Source of the DNA: JAANXG01 sp049583715
GTDB taxonomy: Bacteria; Pseudomonadota; Gammaproteobacteria; Arenicellales; JAANXG01
Length of the DNA: 64,000 nt
Assembly (NCBI GenBank): GCA_049583715.1
Contig: JBAUWJ010000135.1
Location: 1 to 64,000, forward strand
Direction of reading: 5' to 3'
The notes under the pieces were generated by a model. The model saw nothing but the letters and a program-made list of their open reading frames with translations, was not told the origin of the DNA and made no database searches. The translations under genes were made by a program, and so were the position numbers. Shown here one piece after another: positions 62,019 through 64,000 of the stretch (position 1 is the stretch's first letter; each line of letters opens with the position of its first letter).

Positions 62019-62067
62019 CTCCGCCTGTCCAGGCGACCTCGTGATCCGCCGTGATGGAGAAACGACC

Positions 62068-63012
62068 ATGACGCTCAAAGCTGCCGTGAGCCAGCGGCCC
62101 CCGGTGTTGCTCGACCTGCGCGCCAGTCTCGACTTGGCTGTTGAAACCATCGAGCGGGCCGCCGCCAAGGGCGCGCGGCTGATCGTGTTTCCCGAAGCTT
62201 TCCTGCCCGGCTATCCCACCTGGATATGGAGGCTGCGGCCGGGCAGGGATGCCGAGCTCGGTAACGAGATCCACGCCCGGCTGCGCGCCAATGCCGTGGA
62301 CCTGGCGAAGGACGGGCTGGCGCCCCTACGCGAAGCGGCCCGCGAAAAGGCGGCGGTGGTCGTGATTGGTTTCCACGAGGTCGACTCCGCGTTCAGCGGC
62401 ACGACCTTGTTCAATTCCGTGGCGGTGATCGGTCCGGAGGGGGAAATTCTCAACCGGCACCGCAAGATGATGCCCACTAACCCGGAGCGCATGGTCTGGG
62501 GATTCGGTGATGCCAGCGGATTGAGGGTAGTCGAGACGCCCGCCGGTCGAATCGGAACTTTGATTTGCTGGGAAAGCTATATGCCGCTGGCGCGTCACGC
62601 CCTCTACGCTCAGAATATAGAGATCTATGTCGCGCCCACCTGGGACTGCGGAGATACCTGGATCGCTTCGATGAACCACATCGCCCGCGAAGGGGGATGC
62701 TGGGTCCTGTCGTCGGCAACCGCCCTGCAGGCCTCCGATGTTCCCTCGGACTTCCCGGGTCGGGACACGCTCTTCACCGGCGACGAATGGATCAATCCCG
62801 GGGATGCGGTCGTGGTCAGGCCACACGGCGGTATCGTCGCGGGTCCTCTGCACCAGGAAAAGGACCTATTGTTCGCCGAGATCGACGTCGAGAAGGCCCG
62901 TCGGGCACGCAAATCCCTGGACGTCACCGGCCACTACGGCCGGCCGGACCTGTTTCAGCTCAACGTCGACCGGCGGCCCCATCCGCCGGTGGCGTTCGAC
63001 GACATAACGTGA
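62068..63012 (+). CDS. Nitrilase (carbon-nitrogen hydrolase family)
   Basis: A 314-residue nitrilase with the catalytic triad Glu43 (FPEAFLPGYP), Lys133 (HRKMMPTNPER) and Cys167 (GTLICWESYMPL). The PTNPER loop and CWESYMP motif are those of true nitrilases rather than amidases. The C-terminal GHYGRPDLFQLNVDRRPHP segment is also typical. It hydrolyses organic nitriles to acids and ammonia; aliphatic or arylacetonitrile substrates cannot be separated from sequence. GGAG lies 7 bases before the ATG at 62068. No nitrile-forming pathway is visible nearby. Confidence 0.93.
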   Translation: MTLKAAVSQRPPVLLDLRASLDLAVETIERAAAKGARLIVFPEAFLPGYPTWIWRLRPGRDAELGNEIHARLRANAVDLAKDGLAPLREAAREKAAVVVIGFHEVDSAFSGTTLFNSVAVIGPEGEILNRHRKMMPTNPERMVWGFGDASGLRVVETPAGRIGTLICWESYMPLARHALYAQNIEIYVAPTWDCGDTWIASMNHIAREGGCWVLSSATALQASDVPSDFPGRDTLFTGDEWINPGDAVVVRPHGGIVAGPLHQEKDLLFAEIDVEKARRARKSLDVTGHYGRPDLFQLNVDRRPHPPVAFDDIT

Positions 63013-63413
63013 GGACGATCGGGAAATGGGGACGCACCACGTTCTTGATGCCTGAATGGAATTATAACCGTGGTCCGTCCCCATTTCCCCCGGAGAAAAG
63101 GCCAATGAGTTCCACTGCTTATTCCCGCAGGTCCCGCTGTGAAGTACGTGAATAGTGTACTAGACAGAAACTTGCCAGTACACGGGCTTGATTCTCGGCG
63201 AACAGCCATTTGAGGGGTTCGCTTGGAATCTACTGCGCGAGGCTAAATCACGTCCTCGCAGCGCGAGTCCGGATCCCTCCCCGAAACACGCTCTCGGGAT
63301 CGCTATGTGGTGGTCTCTTTGCACCCGCAGCCCGGATACTCATATCTGTCGCCGTTGCTTATCCCTCGGCATCAGCTCCGTGATGCACACTCTGTTGCAC
63401 GGAACAGCACGCG
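63013..63413. other. Intergenic region with palindromic repeat
   Basis: A 401-bp gap between convergent genes. It carries the inverted repeat at 63021-63089; the rest shows no gene or recognisable RNA. The element just downstream of the nitrilase stop might act as a terminator. Confidence 0.55.
63021..63089. repeat. 21-bp inverted repeat GGGAAATGGGGACGNACCACG
   Basis: The arms gggaaatggggacgcaccacg (63021-63041) and cgtggtccgtccccatttccc (63069-63089) differ at one position, around a 27-base AT-rich loop containing gaattataa. Related sequences with this GGAAATGGGGACGGACCACGGTT core are widespread repeats in proteobacteria, often linked to REP-associated transposases. No transposase gene is in the window. 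Confidence 0.7.
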
Positions 63414-64000
63414 TCACCTTCTCCTGCGAATCAAGAGGTGCGTCGCGCGCTCCCCCGCGACGGACTCTGCGCACTCGTAACCCCGCGCGTGCATATCGAT
63501 GTCCCGCCACAGCTGCTCGCCCGAGCCGAGGAGGATCGGCCGGACAGCGAGATGCAGCTCGTCGATCAAGCCGGCGCGTAAATACTGCCGGATCGTGGCC
63601 ACGCCCCCGCCGAGGCGGACATCATGATCACCCGCCGCGGCGGCCGCCTGCTCCAGGGCGGCGTGAATGCCACCGGTGACAAAATGGAACACCGTGCCTC
63701 CGGCCATCTCCAGGGGCGCCCGGGCGTAGTGAGTCAACACGAAGACGGGTGTGTGGTAGGGCGGCTCCTCGCCCCACCATCCTTTCCAGCTCTCGTCGGG
63801 CCAGGGACCGCGAACGGGGCCGAACATGTTGCGCCCGAGGATCCAGGCACCGATTCCCTGAAAGCCGCGCTCCGCCATGTGGTTGTCGACGCCCGTCTCC
63901 CCGTCCTCCTGGCCCTGCATCCGCCGCCATACCCGCGTATGGAAGAACCATTCCATCAGTTCCGGGCCCCTGACGCCGAGCGGATTCTGCAGGTCCTGGT
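63414..64000 (-). CDS. Dihydrofolate-reductase-family (RibD C-terminal) protein, 5' end beyond window
   Basis: A NADPH-dependent reductase-like protein. The frame runs 195 codons to the window edge without a start, continuing upstream of the first internal Met (63956) with QDLQNPLGVRGPEL. Family motifs: FQGIGAWILGRNMFGPVRGPWP, PVFVLTHYAR, FVTGGIHAALEQ, LGGGVATIRQYLRAGLIDELHLAVRPILLGSGE. The GGGVATIRQYL-L-DE-HL block is the NADPH/dimer region of the RibD_C family. Such stand-alone members are often annotated as DHFR-like; the substrate is unknown. About 20-30 N-terminal residues are missing from the view. It is convergent with the nitrilase gene. Confidence 0.85.
   Translation of the reverse strand, partial: QDLQNPLGVRGPELMEWFFHTRVWRRMQGQEDGETGVDNHMAERGFQGIGAWILGRNMFGPVRGPWPDESWKGWWGEEPPYHTPVFVLTHYARAPLEMAGGTVFHFVTGGIHAALEQAAAAAGDHDVRLGGGVATIRQYLRAGLIDELHLAVRPILLGSGEQLWRDIDMHARGYECAESVAGERATHLLIRRRR

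Overview
The window is high-GC chromosomal DNA, probably from an aerobic, respiring gammaproteobacterium. The evidence is the compact ubiE-ubiJ-ubiB ubiquinone block, a hemB of the Mg-type seen in Pseudomonas, a BolA protein, a PatZ-like acetyltransferase and NhaP/Trk ion transport. Nothing seen fixes the family. There are no rRNA or tRNA genes, CRISPR arrays, phage genes or transposase genes. The mobile or repetitive content is small palindromic DNA between genes.

Layout. 1-3.7 kb: the 3' part of a class III aminotransferase, a secreted cysteine-rich protein, a sterol-desaturase-type hydroxylase and a DUF2147 protein. 3.8-8.4 kb (minus strand): hemB, a DUF971 gene, ubiE, ubiJ and ubiB, with a MITE-like element exactly at the ubiB stop. 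9-16 kb: an EamA permease, a lysine-deacetylase-like gene next to a PatZ-like protein acetyltransferase, an MFS permease, bolA and a TauE/SafE exporter. 16.4-25.5 kb: DinB, two purine-type phosphoribosyltransferases, a LOG-family hydrolase, glycerate 2-kinase, patatin, a DUF457-like membrane protein, an aldo/keto reductase and a type Ic aspartate aminotransferase.

25.6-37.5 kb is an organosulfonate (taurine) island. TauABC imports the substrate, a class III aminotransferase should give sulfoacetaldehyde, and Xsc splits this to sulfite and acetyl phosphate. Pta makes acetyl-CoA, and a citrate synthase gene beside pta offers the TCA entry. A MocR-type TauR regulator sits between the divergent arms. 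A GMC oxidoreductase convergent with xsc could be a second entry, for example isethionate oxidation. The TauE/SafE exporter 11 kb away could remove sulfite.

37.6-40.6 kb holds a GNAT, a Dph6-like ATPase, the remnant of a VOC gene, a lipoprotein cyclophilin and an orphan PhnD-like binding protein. 41-56.9 kb (all minus strand) is a nearly complete purine catabolic island: uraH, xdhABC, a BMP-type ABC importer, puuD (membrane uricase with cytochrome c), puuE, uraD, allantoicase, ureidoglycolate lyase and guanine deaminase. It would carry guanine or xanthine to glyoxylate and urea. No urease or local regulator is present. 57.7-64 kb: DUF1993, TrkA/TrkH, an NhaP antiporter, a small unknown protein, a nitrilase and a 5'-cut DHFR-like reductase.

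Several dispersed palindromic families occupy the intergenic spaces. I found no clearly new defence, biosynthetic or mobile system. The most testable points are the GMC/xsc pairing, the acetyltransferase/deacetylase pair, the palindrome families and the small Tat-exported cysteine-rich protein.
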